Source: Cyclobacterium sp. SYSU L10401 | Lineage (GTDB): Bacteria > Bacteroidota > Bacteroidia > Cytophagales > Cyclobacteriaceae | Reading direction: 5' to 3' | DNA: 64,000 nt | Assembly: GCF_010993705.1 (NCBI RefSeq) | Contig: NZ_WOFO01000002.1 | Location: forward strand, 558,001-622,000 | In this document: piece after piece, positions 35,147-44,286 of the stretch | Layout of the letters: every line of letters begins with the position of its first letter | Numbering within the stretch: the first letter of the stretch is position 1 | Made by a program: the position numbers and the translations under genes | The notes under the pieces: generated by a model | Databases searched by the model: none | Seen by the model: only the letters and a program-made list of their open reading frames with translations | What the model was told of the DNA's origin: nothing

Positions 35147-36130
35147 TCAGAATGCCAGCAAAAAAGTAAGGTAAACCAGGTATAAGGCAAGAAAAACGCT
35201 TCCTTCCCATCTTTCTACCATCCTGCCTTTACCGGAAAAAACGAATAAAAACAGCAACAAGGCTGCCGCTATGTTAACGAAAATGTCCACCAATGTTTCC
35301 TGGTGAACTTCCACCGGGAAAATGGTTGATGAAAGTCCCAATATTAAAAAAATATTGAAAATGTTTGAACCTACCACATTGCCTATGGCGATGTCTACTT
35401 TCTTCTTTTTTACAGCGGCCAGGGAAGTGGCCAATTCAGGCAATGAGGTACCAATGGAGACGATGGTCAACCCGATAACCCGCTCCGACAAACCAAAACT
35501 TTGCGCAATAAAAACTGCATTGCTGACAATCAGATGTCCTCCCAACACCAAACCACCCAGGCCCAGGATCAGCCAGAAAACAGCTGCCACTACTGACATT
35601 TGCCCTACGGAAACCTCTTCAGGTGCTGTACCCGGATTTCTGGATACCATAATATTGTAAACCAAAAAGACGGCAAAAAACAATATTAAAACAAGGCCCT
35701 CACTCCTACTGACTACATCTGCTCCCATGCCATCAAGCCATTGGTCATTGGCAATGATGCCGACCAACAGCGCTGCCAGTAAACAAAGTGGTATTTCAAT
35801 CCAGGTGGTATTGGATTTAACAGAAAGGGGGAAAATGATGGAACAAAGCCCCAGGATCACAAATATGTTAAAAATATTACTGCCAAGAACATTGGCCATG
35901 ACCATGGCTCCTGATCCATTTAGAGCGGCAATTATATTCACAGCCAATTCGGGTGCTGAGGTACCAAATGCCACCACAGTTAATCCTATTACGATATTTG
36001 GAATGGATAGCCGAACTGCTATGCTGGATGCCGCCTCTACCAGTTTATCGGCACCATAGACCAATAAAACAAAACCTATAACAAGTAAAACAATAGAAAG
36101 GATCATTGAACCGAATAAAATATCTAACAA
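35147..36130 (-). CDS. Calcium/sodium antiporter (CaCA family, YrbG-like)
   Basis: 327 residues with about ten hydrophobic segments. The two inverted alpha-repeats of the CaCA family are clear: VVAFGTSAPELAVNI with NVLGSNIFNIFVILG in the first half, and VSIGTSLPELATSLA with NVVGSNIFNIFLILG in the second. The conserved Glu of each (S-A-P-E-L, S-L-P-E-L) binds Ca2+ or Na+. It is an inner-membrane exchanger, probably calcium extrusion driven by sodium. Length is normal for bacterial members. It stands alone, transcribed toward the PSD1 gene but separated by 206 bases. Confidence 0.95.
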   Translation of the reverse strand: MLDILFGSMILSIVLLVIGFVLLVYGADKLVEAASSIAVRLSIPNIVIGLTVVAFGTSAPELAVNIIAALNGSGAMVMANVLGSNIFNIFVILGLCSIIFPLSVKSNTTWIEIPLCLLAALLVGIIANDQWLDGMGADVVSRSEGLVLILFFAVFLVYNIMVSRNPGTAPEEVSVGQMSVVAAVFWLILGLGGLVLGGHLIVSNAVFIAQSFGLSERVIGLTIVSIGTSLPELATSLAAVKKKKVDIAIGNVVGSNIFNIFLILGLSSTIFPVEVHQETLVDIFVNIAAALLLFLFVFSGKGRMVERWEGSVFLALYLVYLTFLLAF

Positions 36131-36397
36131 TATTATGGTTTAAATCGCATGAAAAAAATAGATCAAACGAATTCTTTTTGTAACCGGAAGCGTAGTTTTG
36201 GTTTGTCAGGTTCTTTTGATTCTTGTGATAGGAATTTCCCTCATTTAATGCTTAAATTAAAGCAGAGCGATGTTGTAAAGTAATTATAATATTAAGAAGG
36301 AGAAAGGCCTGGTCAAAAAAGGTTTTTTAGGTTTTTTTATCATTTGAAGGTAAATTATAAAAAAGATGTATAAATATGCTTTAAATCAGATACGCTC

Positions 36398-38083
36398 ATG
36401 AAGTTTTTAACCTCCCAGATCAGTTTTTTACTTAAGAATAAGCCGCAGCGAAGAAATTTCAAATTATTGTTTCGGTTTTTATTGATTTTATTGGTGATGA
36501 TTCTTGTATTCACCCTGGCCTTTCATCTGATAATGTTGAGTGAAGGCAGGTATTTTTCCTGGGTGACAGGCTTGTATTGGACATTTACTGTCATGACTAC
36601 GCTGGGTTTTGGAGACATTACTTTTGAAACAGACTGGGGCAGGATTTATACCATGGTAGTGTTGCTATCAGGAATGTTGTTCCTATTGGTCCTTTTCCCA
36701 TTTACCTTTATAAATTTTTTTTATTCCCCATGGATGAAAGCTCAAGAGCAGTCCAGGGTTCCAAAGAAACTGGAGGAAGGTATTAAAGGACATGTAATCC
36801 TAACCCATTTTGACCCTGTTTCTGATGCCCTGATCAAAAAACTAAAAAGGATCCAGATACCCTATGTGTTGTTGGTTCAGGATTTTGCTGAGGGATTAAA
36901 ACTGGGAGAATTGGAAATTTCCGTGATGTTGGGTGACTTAGATGATCCTGAAACCTACCGGAAAGCCCGCATTGAAACGGCAAATCTGGTGGCTACTACC
37001 TCCGCCGATGTAGTCAATACCAGTGTAGCATTTACCATCAGGGAGGTAAATGATAAGATTCCTATCATTGCTACTTGCAATGTGGAAGCATCCAAAGATA
37101 TCCTGAGCTTGGCAGGATGCAATCATGTATTGAGTTTAGGAGAAATGATGGGTCTGTTTCTTTCAAGGAGGGCCAGCGGAGGAGATGCATCAGCCCTGAT
37201 TATTGGCCAATTTGAAGAATTGAGCATTGCTGAAGCTACAGTGGGAGGATCTACATTGGTGGGCCAAACCCTTCGAGAAACGAAACTAAGAGAAAAGGTG
37301 GGAGTTAGTGTTCTGGGGTTTTGGGTCAGGGGAAAGTACCAGGTGGCTCAACCGGAAACCGAGATAACTGAAAATTCTGTTCTGGTACTTGCCGGTACCC
37401 CACCTCAAATTGCAGCCTACAACTCGCTCTTTTGTATCCAAAAACAAGAAACAGACCCATTGATTATCATTGGAGGAGGACGCGTGGGGCGGTCGACAGG
37501 AAAAGCTTTGGAAAAAAGAAACCTGGATTTCAGAATCATTGAAAAGCTCTCTGACCGAATAAAAGACAACGACAAATACATTTATGGTGATGCAGCAAAT
37601 TTGGACGTTTTGTTAAAGGCGGGCATTTCAAATGCCCCCAGTGTGATCATCACCACCCACGAGGATGATATCAATGCATACCTGACCATTTATTGTAGAA
37701 AATTACGACCTGATATTCAAATCATTACACGTTCAACATTAGAAAGAAACCTCGATACCATGCACAGGGCAGGAGCAGATTTCGTAATGTCCTATGCTTC
37801 AATGGGGGCCAATGCCATTTATAATCTGTTAAAAAAGAGTGATATTCTCATGGTGGCAGAGGGTCTGGACCTGATTAGAATCAAAGCCCCTGAGCAGCTA
37901 ACAAACAAATCCATAGCTTCCTCCTGTATCAGGCAGGAGACCGGCTGCACTATCATTGCCATTAAGAAAAAAAACGAAATGATAGTTAACCCTCATCCTG
38001 ATTCGGTAATTGAATCTGAAGATGAAATTATTTTAATTGGTACTGCTGAGGCAGAAAACAAGTTCTTTAAAAGGTATGAATAA
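36398..38083 (+). CDS. K+ channel with two TrkA/RCK modules
   Basis: 561 residues. Two membrane helices (about 23-46 and 86-111) flank a pore helix and the selectivity filter TTLGFGD at 67-73. Two RCK units follow, each TrkA_N plus TrkA_C. The second has a good nucleotide-binding glycine motif (LIIIGGGRVGRSTG) and YGDAANLDVLLKAGI; the first reads HVILTHFDPVSDALIKKL, so its G-x-G-x-x-G is lost and it probably does not bind NAD or ATP in the usual way. This is a ligand-gated potassium channel of the inner membrane. The divergent neighbour is a Ca/Na antiporter, another ion transport gene. Confidence 0.92.
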   Translation: MKFLTSQISFLLKNKPQRRNFKLLFRFLLILLVMILVFTLAFHLIMLSEGRYFSWVTGLYWTFTVMTTLGFGDITFETDWGRIYTMVVLLSGMLFLLVLFPFTFINFFYSPWMKAQEQSRVPKKLEEGIKGHVILTHFDPVSDALIKKLKRIQIPYVLLVQDFAEGLKLGELEISVMLGDLDDPETYRKARIETANLVATTSADVVNTSVAFTIREVNDKIPIIATCNVEASKDILSLAGCNHVLSLGEMMGLFLSRRASGGDASALIIGQFEELSIAEATVGGSTLVGQTLRETKLREKVGVSVLGFWVRGKYQVAQPETEITENSVLVLAGTPPQIAAYNSLFCIQKQETDPLIIIGGGRVGRSTGKALEKRNLDFRIIEKLSDRIKDNDKYIYGDAANLDVLLKAGISNAPSVIITTHEDDINAYLTIYCRKLRPDIQIITRSTLERNLDTMHRAGADFVMSYASMGANAIYNLLKKSDILMVAEGLDLIRIKAPEQLTNKSIASSCIRQETGCTIIAIKKKNEMIVNPHPDSVIESEDEIILIGTAEAENKFFKRYE

Positions 38084-38245
38084 CCTGCCTCAGGTATGGG
38101 AAAATGAAAATCCTGGAAAATAAATCTAATATTTTGGATTATTAATGCTTTTTTTTGTATTTTGTACTAAATTTAAAAAAGGTGGCCAGAAATCTAAACC
38201 CGTTTTGGCTTCATCTAAATATTTTTAGACCAAAATAGATGCAGC

Positions 38246-38767
38246 ATGACCAACATTCAAAATTCATTGGCGTTAGCCTTTTTGCCAGGATACCTGTTTT
38301 CCTGTCAATATGAGCAACAAATTAACCAGCAAGAGGGAGAAAAATCACCAGTAACCACCAATCCAAAAGAATCCAGTGATCAAAAATTGATTCGCCGGTA
38401 CCTGGAGGGACTGCAATTGGAAAGTTATGACTATATCAAGAAATTTATACACCCGGATTTCAAATGTATCAACACCAATACGGATTCCATAAGAGATTGC
38501 CTGGAAGAGTTGGCCCACTGGAAATCCCAGCACAACAAACTGAAACATTTGTCTTTCAGCGATCCCGTATTAAAAAGCATTCGGGTCAACAGGGGTATAT
38601 TGAAAGGGGATTGGACCCTGGTCTGGACCACATTTTCAGCTCTGGATGGAGAATCCCTTAAATCCATAAAGTATGAATACCATATGGCAGTCAAAACTGT
38701 GGATGATAAAATAATCGAAATACAAACCTGGCATCAGGTAGATAATGAGGCTTCAGATCTACACTAG
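38246..38767 (+). CDS. NTF2/SnoaL-like lipoprotein
   Basis: 173 residues with a lipoprotein signal (ALAFLPGYLFSCQYEQ). After a linker the rest fits a nuclear-transport-factor-2-like cone: LIRRYLEGLQLESYDYIKKF, IHPDFKCINTNT, LKGDWTLVWTTF, KYEYHMAVKTVDDKIIEIQT. Single NTF2-like domains serve as small-molecule binding or as catalytic pockets, and the sequence does not show which. It lies between the K+ channel and ribulokinase genes, with gaps of about 160 and 120 bases, so operon membership is not supported. Confidence 0.65.
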   Translation: MTNIQNSLALAFLPGYLFSCQYEQQINQQEGEKSPVTTNPKESSDQKLIRRYLEGLQLESYDYIKKFIHPDFKCINTNTDSIRDCLEELAHWKSQHNKLKHLSFSDPVLKSIRVNRGILKGDWTLVWTTFSALDGESLKSIKYEYHMAVKTVDDKIIEIQTWHQVDNEASDLH

Positions 38768-38889
38768 GCCAACTGGTAGTTGTTTTACTTTTTTCCTCCC
38801 TGAAATAGGTCATTTTTGAATTTTTGGGTATATTTTTACATCAGATTCATCTTTTAAGTCATTTTTTTTAAAATCCAAAATAATCTCTA

Positions 38890-40563
38890 ATGGACAACTA
38901 CGTATTGGGAGTAGATTTCGGAACAGACTCTGTGAGGGCTTTACTTGTCAACGCTCAAAATGGAAAAACTGCTGGTAGTGAAGTATTCGCTTACCCCAGA
39001 TGGAAAAATGGAACATATTGTGACCCTTCAAAAAACCAGTTCCGACAGCACCCTAAAGATCATTTGGAAGGCCTGGCCTTTACAATAAGTTCAGTAATCA
39101 AAAACAGTGGCATCCCGAAAGGGAATATCAAGGGCATTTGTGTGGACACCACCGGGTCCTCTCCCCTGCCAGTAGATCGGAATGGTCGACCATTGGCCCT
39201 ATCTGATCAATTTACCGATAATCCCGATGCCCAAATGATTTTATGGAAAGATCATACGGCCGTAGCGGAGGCCGAGGAGATCAACCAACTGGCCAGAACA
39301 TGGGGAGGAGTTGATTTTACCAAATTTGAAGGAGGGATTTATTCTTCAGAATGGTTTTGGGCAAAAATTTTATACATCATAAGGAAGGATCAGGAGGTAG
39401 CGGCAGCTGCCTATTCCTGGATGGAACATTGCGATTACCTTACTTTCGAGCTGACAGGCGGTAAAGATCTAAAGGAATTCAAAAGGAGCCGTTGCGCAGC
39501 CGGACATAAAGCGCTCTGGCATGAAAGCTGGGGAGGATTGCCCGATGACAGGTTCCTGGAAAGTCTCGATCCCAGATTGGCTACATTGAAAAACCAATTG
39601 TATAAGGACACTTTTACTTCCGATATTCCGGCAGGTTTACTATCCGGAGAATGGGCTGAAAAGTTAGGACTCGAACCTGGAATTACCGTTGCTGTTGGAA
39701 CATTCGATGCCCACGCAGGAGCCATAGGTGGTGAAGTTTCCGAGGGGACCCTGGTCAAGGTAATGGGCACCTCCACCTGTGACATCATGGTAAGTTCTCC
39801 TGATTCTCTGAAGGGTAAAACGGTCAAGGGTATTTGTGGGCAGGTAGACGGCTCTGTTTTGCCTGGAAAAATTGGTCTGGAAGCCGGACAATCGGGATTT
39901 GGAGATGTTCTGGCCTGGTTTATACAGTTAATCCAAAAACCGGTAATGGAAACCCTCTCTGAGACTTCCCTAAGCCCGGACAGCCTTGCAGAAATCCGCC
40001 AAATATTGGAAGAAGAATTAATCCTTAACCTTTCCAAACAAGCAGCGCAAATCCCCCCGGGTCATTCCAGCGTGCTGGCCATTGACTGGATCAATGGTCG
40101 GAGAACACCCGATGCCAACCAAAACCTTAAAGGAGCATTATCCGGATTAGATATGGGCACCGATGCAGCCAGAATTTACAAAGCATTGGTTGAGTCCATA
40201 TGCTATGGCTCCAAAAGAATCATTGAAAGATTCAGGGAGGAAGGCGTACAAATAGAACAGGTCATCGGATTGGGTGGGGTAGCAAAAAAATCTACACTCG
40301 TCATGCAAACCATGGCAGATGTATTGAATATGCCGATTAAAGTGGCCAGATCAGAACAGGCTCCGGCTTTGGGAGCTGCCATCTATGCTGCTACGGCAGC
40401 AGGTATCCATGACAATGTTTCTGAAGCCATCCTTAAAATGGGTAATGGATTTGATCAAATTTATCAGCCTAAGCCAGAGCATTTGGAAATATACCAAAGA
40501 AAATATCAGGAATATTTAAACCTTGGGGGTTTTATTGAATCCAACACCAGTACTTCTGATTAA
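38890..40563 (+). CDS. araB: Ribulokinase
   Basis: 557 residues of the FGGY kinase family. The N-terminal phosphate motif is LGVDFGTDSVRALLVN. ICVDTTGSSPLPVD and the conserved GTFDAHAGAIGGEV follow, and the C-terminal FGGY-C domain has VIGLGGVAKKSTLVMQTMAD and ALGAAIYAATAAG. Length and the WKDHTA and GIYSSEWFWAK segments fit ribulokinase, which phosphorylates L-ribulose (some members also D-ribulose and others) with ATP in L-arabinose catabolism. Neither araA nor araD is next to it. A perfect intrinsic terminator closes the gene, so it is a single-gene unit. Confidence 0.9.
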   Translation: MDNYVLGVDFGTDSVRALLVNAQNGKTAGSEVFAYPRWKNGTYCDPSKNQFRQHPKDHLEGLAFTISSVIKNSGIPKGNIKGICVDTTGSSPLPVDRNGRPLALSDQFTDNPDAQMILWKDHTAVAEAEEINQLARTWGGVDFTKFEGGIYSSEWFWAKILYIIRKDQEVAAAAYSWMEHCDYLTFELTGGKDLKEFKRSRCAAGHKALWHESWGGLPDDRFLESLDPRLATLKNQLYKDTFTSDIPAGLLSGEWAEKLGLEPGITVAVGTFDAHAGAIGGEVSEGTLVKVMGTSTCDIMVSSPDSLKGKTVKGICGQVDGSVLPGKIGLEAGQSGFGDVLAWFIQLIQKPVMETLSETSLSPDSLAEIRQILEEELILNLSKQAAQIPPGHSSVLAIDWINGRRTPDANQNLKGALSGLDMGTDAARIYKALVESICYGSKRIIERFREEGVQIEQVIGLGGVAKKSTLVMQTMADVLNMPIKVARSEQAPALGAAIYAATAAGIHDNVSEAILKMGNGFDQIYQPKPEHLEIYQRKYQEYLNLGGFIESNTSTSD

Positions 40564-40599
40564 CCAATTTTACCCATTGGTTTATGGTATCGGACTATT

Positions 40600-40626
40600 G
40601 GCAATCATTTTTGATTGCCTTTTTTA
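40600..40626 (+). terminator. Intrinsic terminator after araB
   Basis: GGCAATCA-TTTT-TGATTGCC, a perfect 8-bp stem, followed by TTTTTT. It lies 37 bases past the araB stop and is a textbook Rho-independent terminator. Confidence 0.9.
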
Positions 40627-40887
40627 TTGAAAACCAACACATAATTTTCTCATATCCCTATACCGCTTAGCATCAATAAGATAAGTTTTTTCATTTCCTG
40701 AAGATTTACTTGGAAATCCTTTTGAAATTCATTAACATTAAATCCATTATTATCCCTATGAATGCAAACAAAAATTTAAAATGAAGGTTAAATGAAAGTT
40801 AGCAATTGAAAATTTTGGATCATATTTCAATTGTTACATGTAACTTAACTATCATTTATATCACCAACACTTTCAAAACAAATCTGT
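40627..40887. other. Intergenic region, nothing evident
   Basis: AT-rich stretch between the araB terminator and the DUF4136 gene. It has no ORF worth calling and no clear promoter match. An AATTGAAAATTTTGGATC-type stretch near 40803 is merely AT-rich. It presumably holds the DUF4136 promoter. Confidence 0.4.
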
Positions 40888-41469
40888 ATGAAAAATTTTA
40901 ACTACTTCATCTTTGTTTTGCTGATCATCAATTCAGCCTGTTTATCCCAGAGAGATTTTGTTGCCGAGTATGATTACAACTATAAAGGTGCATTCAAAAA
41001 ATACAAAACCTTTGGTTTTGTGGAAGAAGAAGGCAAAAATGAGGCTGACTTTACCGGCATTATAGAAAAATCCATCACTTCCAGACTAGGTTCTCAAGGC
41101 TTTAGACAAAAGGAAAATAACCCTGATTTACTCATCATTCATAAGCTATACATGAGTGAAGTCCGATACAGGGGCTACAACCAGCCCAACTTTGATTATT
41201 GGTTAAAGAAGCAAGGCATAGAATTGGTTGAAGAGTCAGTTCTGGATAGCCTGGAAAGACAAAAAAGAGGTGAAAATTACAATGCCGTAAAATATACACA
41301 AAACGACGGAATGCTGGTAGTTTTGGTAATTGATCATAAAAAAGGCAACACCATCTGGCAAGGGTATACTTCAGCCTATTTTGATTATGCCTCGCCAAAC
41401 ATCCATATTGACCTTACAAGAGCCACCTATAAGGTGATGGATCAATTCAAAATTTTGACCAGAAATTAA
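40888..41469 (+). CDS. DUF4136 lipoprotein
   Basis: 193 residues with a lipoprotein signal (FVLLIINSACLSQRD, Cys18). The DUF4136 pattern is present: VAEYDYNYKGAFKKYKTFGF near the start, then IEKSITSRLGSQGFRQKENN, PDLLIIHKLYMSEV, and LVIDHKKGNTIWQGYTSAYF near the end. The family is widespread in Proteobacteria and Bacteroidota as a small outer-membrane-associated lipoprotein with a beta-alpha fold, and its function is unknown. It is a single gene with its own terminator. Confidence 0.85.
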   Translation: MKNFNYFIFVLLIINSACLSQRDFVAEYDYNYKGAFKKYKTFGFVEEEGKNEADFTGIIEKSITSRLGSQGFRQKENNPDLLIIHKLYMSEVRYRGYNQPNFDYWLKKQGIELVEESVLDSLERQKRGENYNAVKYTQNDGMLVVLVIDHKKGNTIWQGYTSAYFDYASPNIHIDLTRATYKVMDQFKILTRN

Positions 41470-41489
41470 AGCAGTTTTATAAGATTCTA

Positions 41490-41524
41490 AAAGCATCTCT
41501 CTTCTAAAACAGGGGGATGCTTTT
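41490..41524 (+). terminator. Intrinsic terminator after the DUF4136 gene
   Basis: AAAGCATC and GATGCTTT pair across an 18-base loop, followed by a T-run (GATGCTTTTTTT). It begins 21 bases past the stop codon. Confidence 0.8.
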
Positions 41525-41731
41525 TTTATTGAAGACTTTTTCATCCCTTATCCACCGACACATTTCAGATGCAATGGTTTGATAATGTGAACAAAATTGA
41601 TCCACCGGTTTTGCTTTTTTAAAACATCCCCGATAAACCTGAAAAATCACGTTTCACATTGCATTCCCATTTAAGGACGAATTAATGAAAGACACAGCAA
41701 AGATCTCCTACACAATCTGTACCTTTGAGGA

Positions 41732-43057
41732 ATGAATACACCAACCCCCCCCAACTTTGGGGCTTTCCTTGACAGGTTACCTTTTGATACTTTCAATGAG
41801 ATGCAGCAAGATTTCATGGAGAGATCTCGTGGCGACAAACCGCTGATGCTCCTGGCCCCTACAGGTTCAGGTAAAACACTGGCTTACCTGGTACCATTGG
41901 CCCATGAAATTCAGGAAACCTTTCCAGCATCCAGTGCTTTAATTATTGTCCCATCCAGGGAACTGGCTTTGCAAATTGAACAGGTTTTCAAATCGTTGAA
42001 AACAAATTTGAATGTATGCACTTGTTATGGTGGACATGCTTTCAAAACTGAAGCCAACAGGTTGAAAGAAAATCCCGCACTGGTAATTGGTACTCCAGGC
42101 AGGCTATCCGAGCATGCGCAAATGGGAAACATGGTCATGCCGGGTTTAAAAACTGTCGTTTTGGATGAGTTCGATAAATCATTACAGTTTGGATTCCATG
42201 ATCAGCTAAAAGTCATTTTTGACAACCTGAATGGCAACCAAAAGTACCTGCTTACCTCTGCCACCAACCTGGAAAGCATGCCTGATTTCTTGCCTTTTGA
42301 CAACTTTGAAACCCTGGATTATTTAAAGGATAGTCCGGAAAGCAGGTTAGACCTCAAATTGGTAAGGACATCCAGTGTAGAAAAAGTGGATACACTGATG
42401 CGGCTGCTGGCTGATTTTGAACAGGAAAGCACGCTGGTTTTCTGCAACCATAGAGATGCTGTAAACAGGATCAGTACCCACTTGTCAGAAAACCATTTTC
42501 CACATGATATCCTTCATGGAGGAATGGAACAAATCGATAGAGAAAAAAACCTCTTTAAATTCAGAAGTGGGGCTCAACAATTACTGGTTGCCACTGACCT
42601 CGCTTCCAGAGGATTGGATATTCCAGAAATCAAACATGTGGTGCATTATCAACTCCCTCCCAAAAAAAATGCCTTCATTCACCGAAATGGCAGAACTGCC
42701 CGTATGTTTGCCTCCGGACAAAGTTACCTGGTTTTGGCCCATGAAGAATCCCTTCCGGATTACCTGGAGAAGGAACTTCCCGAATATACCTTGCCGGAGG
42801 ATTTCAAAATTCCCGAAGAATCGGCGTTGGTCTGCCTTTATATCAGTGCCGGGAAAAAGGACAAAGTCAGCAAAGGTGACGTTGTAGGATTTCTAACAAA
42901 AAAGGGAAGTTTGGATGGAAGCGAAATTGGCTTGATCAGCATTTTAGATCATGCTACCTATGTAGCCATCCCTAAAGACAAGGTTCAGCACCTTCTCCAT
43001 CGCACTTCAGGAGAAAAACTGAAAAAAGTCAAGGTTAAAGTTGCCGTGGCCAGCTGA
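41732..43057 (+). CDS. DEAD-box RNA helicase with DbpA-type RNA-binding domain
   Basis: 441 residues. Helicase motifs in order: Q-motif region near FNEMQQDFM, Walker A APTGSGKT at 42-49, PSRELA, TPGR, motif II as VLDEFD (DEFD in place of DEAD), SAT, then TDLASRGLDIP and HRNGRTAR. The C-terminus (LVCLYISAGKKDKVSKGDVV, IGLISILDHATYVAI) matches the DbpA/CsdA RNA-binding domain that in DbpA contacts 23S rRNA. It probably helps ribosome assembly in the cytoplasm. It is not the Escherichia coli dbpA orthologue for certain, so no symbol is given. It stands alone, about 260 bases after the DUF4136 gene. Confidence 0.88.
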   Translation: MNTPTPPNFGAFLDRLPFDTFNEMQQDFMERSRGDKPLMLLAPTGSGKTLAYLVPLAHEIQETFPASSALIIVPSRELALQIEQVFKSLKTNLNVCTCYGGHAFKTEANRLKENPALVIGTPGRLSEHAQMGNMVMPGLKTVVLDEFDKSLQFGFHDQLKVIFDNLNGNQKYLLTSATNLESMPDFLPFDNFETLDYLKDSPESRLDLKLVRTSSVEKVDTLMRLLADFEQESTLVFCNHRDAVNRISTHLSENHFPHDILHGGMEQIDREKNLFKFRSGAQQLLVATDLASRGLDIPEIKHVVHYQLPPKKNAFIHRNGRTARMFASGQSYLVLAHEESLPDYLEKELPEYTLPEDFKIPEESALVCLYISAGKKDKVSKGDVVGFLTKKGSLDGSEIGLISILDHATYVAIPKDKVQHLLHRTSGEKLKKVKVKVAVAS

Positions 43058-43122
43058 CCAGCCTATGTAATGTACAAGAGGGCTAACTAAATCCAAATGG
43101 AAACTTCAGGACATTCCCTTTG

Positions 43123-43980
43123 TCAAGCTTTACTTTTGATATTTACATCCTCTTCCCAGCCAGTATTTTTCAGTGCAGGATCATTTTCTTTTTTTAGAAA
43201 ATCCGCTTGAGAAAGGGGTGCTGCATCCCAGGTTAAAATGGCCTCATCAGGAACCTGTTCTATGGGTCTTTTCCATGCAGTAGAAGTTTCATTGTAGGCA
43301 ATATTGGATTGGGAATTAAAACAGGAAATGATGGACCACCTGGGGGAATCAGAAAGATTGGCTGCAGATCGGTGGAGCAGGTTGCTATGAAAAAACAACG
43401 CATCTCCAGGGTCAATCTCACAATAAACCAGCTCCATTGTCTTTAAGGCATTCTCCACCATCACCATATCAGCACCTACCTGCTCACCGGCAAATCCATG
43501 ATTTACCCTCCCCAGTTTATGAGAGCCCCTGATCACTTGCAAGCATCCGTTTTCTTTATTGGCAGGTGTCAGGGCCAACATAACACTGAGCAGTTGATCT
43601 GGAAAAATGAATTGATTTTTGTACCAATACCCATAATCCTGGTGCCATTCCCAGGCTCCTCCTACTTTGGGTTCCTTTTGCATCAATTTGGAGTGAAAAT
43701 GACAAACCGGGGCATCACTATCCAATAGCTGTCCTACACAATTCACCATCTTTTCACTGCGGGTAAGGTAACCGAAAACATCATTTCCCGGGTTAAACCA
43801 CAGAGAAAGCCTGGTTTTCTTTCCGGATTGATCATTCAGGTCCATGGCATTTTTTTGCATGGTATCATCCTGTACGGCGGACTGATACATCCTGTTGGTT
43901 TCTGCTTCGGAGCAAAAACCCCTGACCAATACATAGCCGTCCTGGCGGTATTGATTGATTTGTTTTGTATTTAATTTCAT
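43123..43980 (-). CDS. Phytanoyl-CoA dioxygenase (PhyH) family protein
   Basis: 285 residues from the ATG at 43980; a GTG one codon upstream is also possible. The Fe(II)/2-oxoglutarate double-stranded helix core shows the facial triad: WEWHQDYGYW gives His and Asp, ALFFHSNLLHRSAAN gives the distal His, and SPRWSIISCFN the Arg that binds 2-oxoglutarate. Members hydroxylate diverse small molecules, including fatty acyl-CoA, ectoine and secondary metabolites. The substrate cannot be told. It is soluble, with no signal peptide. It lies alone and converges with the DEAD-box helicase 65 bases away. Confidence 0.88.
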   Translation of the reverse strand: MKLNTKQINQYRQDGYVLVRGFCSEAETNRMYQSAVQDDTMQKNAMDLNDQSGKKTRLSLWFNPGNDVFGYLTRSEKMVNCVGQLLDSDAPVCHFHSKLMQKEPKVGGAWEWHQDYGYWYKNQFIFPDQLLSVMLALTPANKENGCLQVIRGSHKLGRVNHGFAGEQVGADMVMVENALKTMELVYCEIDPGDALFFHSNLLHRSAANLSDSPRWSIISCFNSQSNIAYNETSTAWKRPIEQVPDEAILTWDAAPLSQADFLKKENDPALKNTGWEEDVNIKSKA

Positions 43981-44286
43981 CACAAGTTTAAAGTAAGGAG
44001 AAAAAATTGAAATTGAAAGCAGCTAGATCGGAATTCACTATCAAATACTTCCCGGAAACCCATTAATTTAATTTGGTGAAAATCAATTATTAACTTTTAA
44101 TAATTTTTATTTTATGCCAATTAACGCAATATAAATTTTAACAATAAAGATTTTATCACAATTTAGCCTGTAATCCCCTTTCAGAGTTACAAATTTCAAA
44201 AGAAAAATTTGTTTGCGATCTTTCATCAATTATTGACCCTGCTTCTGCTGCATTAATTTAGGGTATAACCTTAAAAAAATGTAGCC
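43981..44286. other. Divergent intergenic region, nothing evident
   Basis: About 300 bases of AT-rich DNA between the divergent PhyH and fatty-acid hydroxylase genes. It holds two promoters in principle, but I could not pick out a TTTG/TAnnTTTG pair with confidence. Confidence 0.4.
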
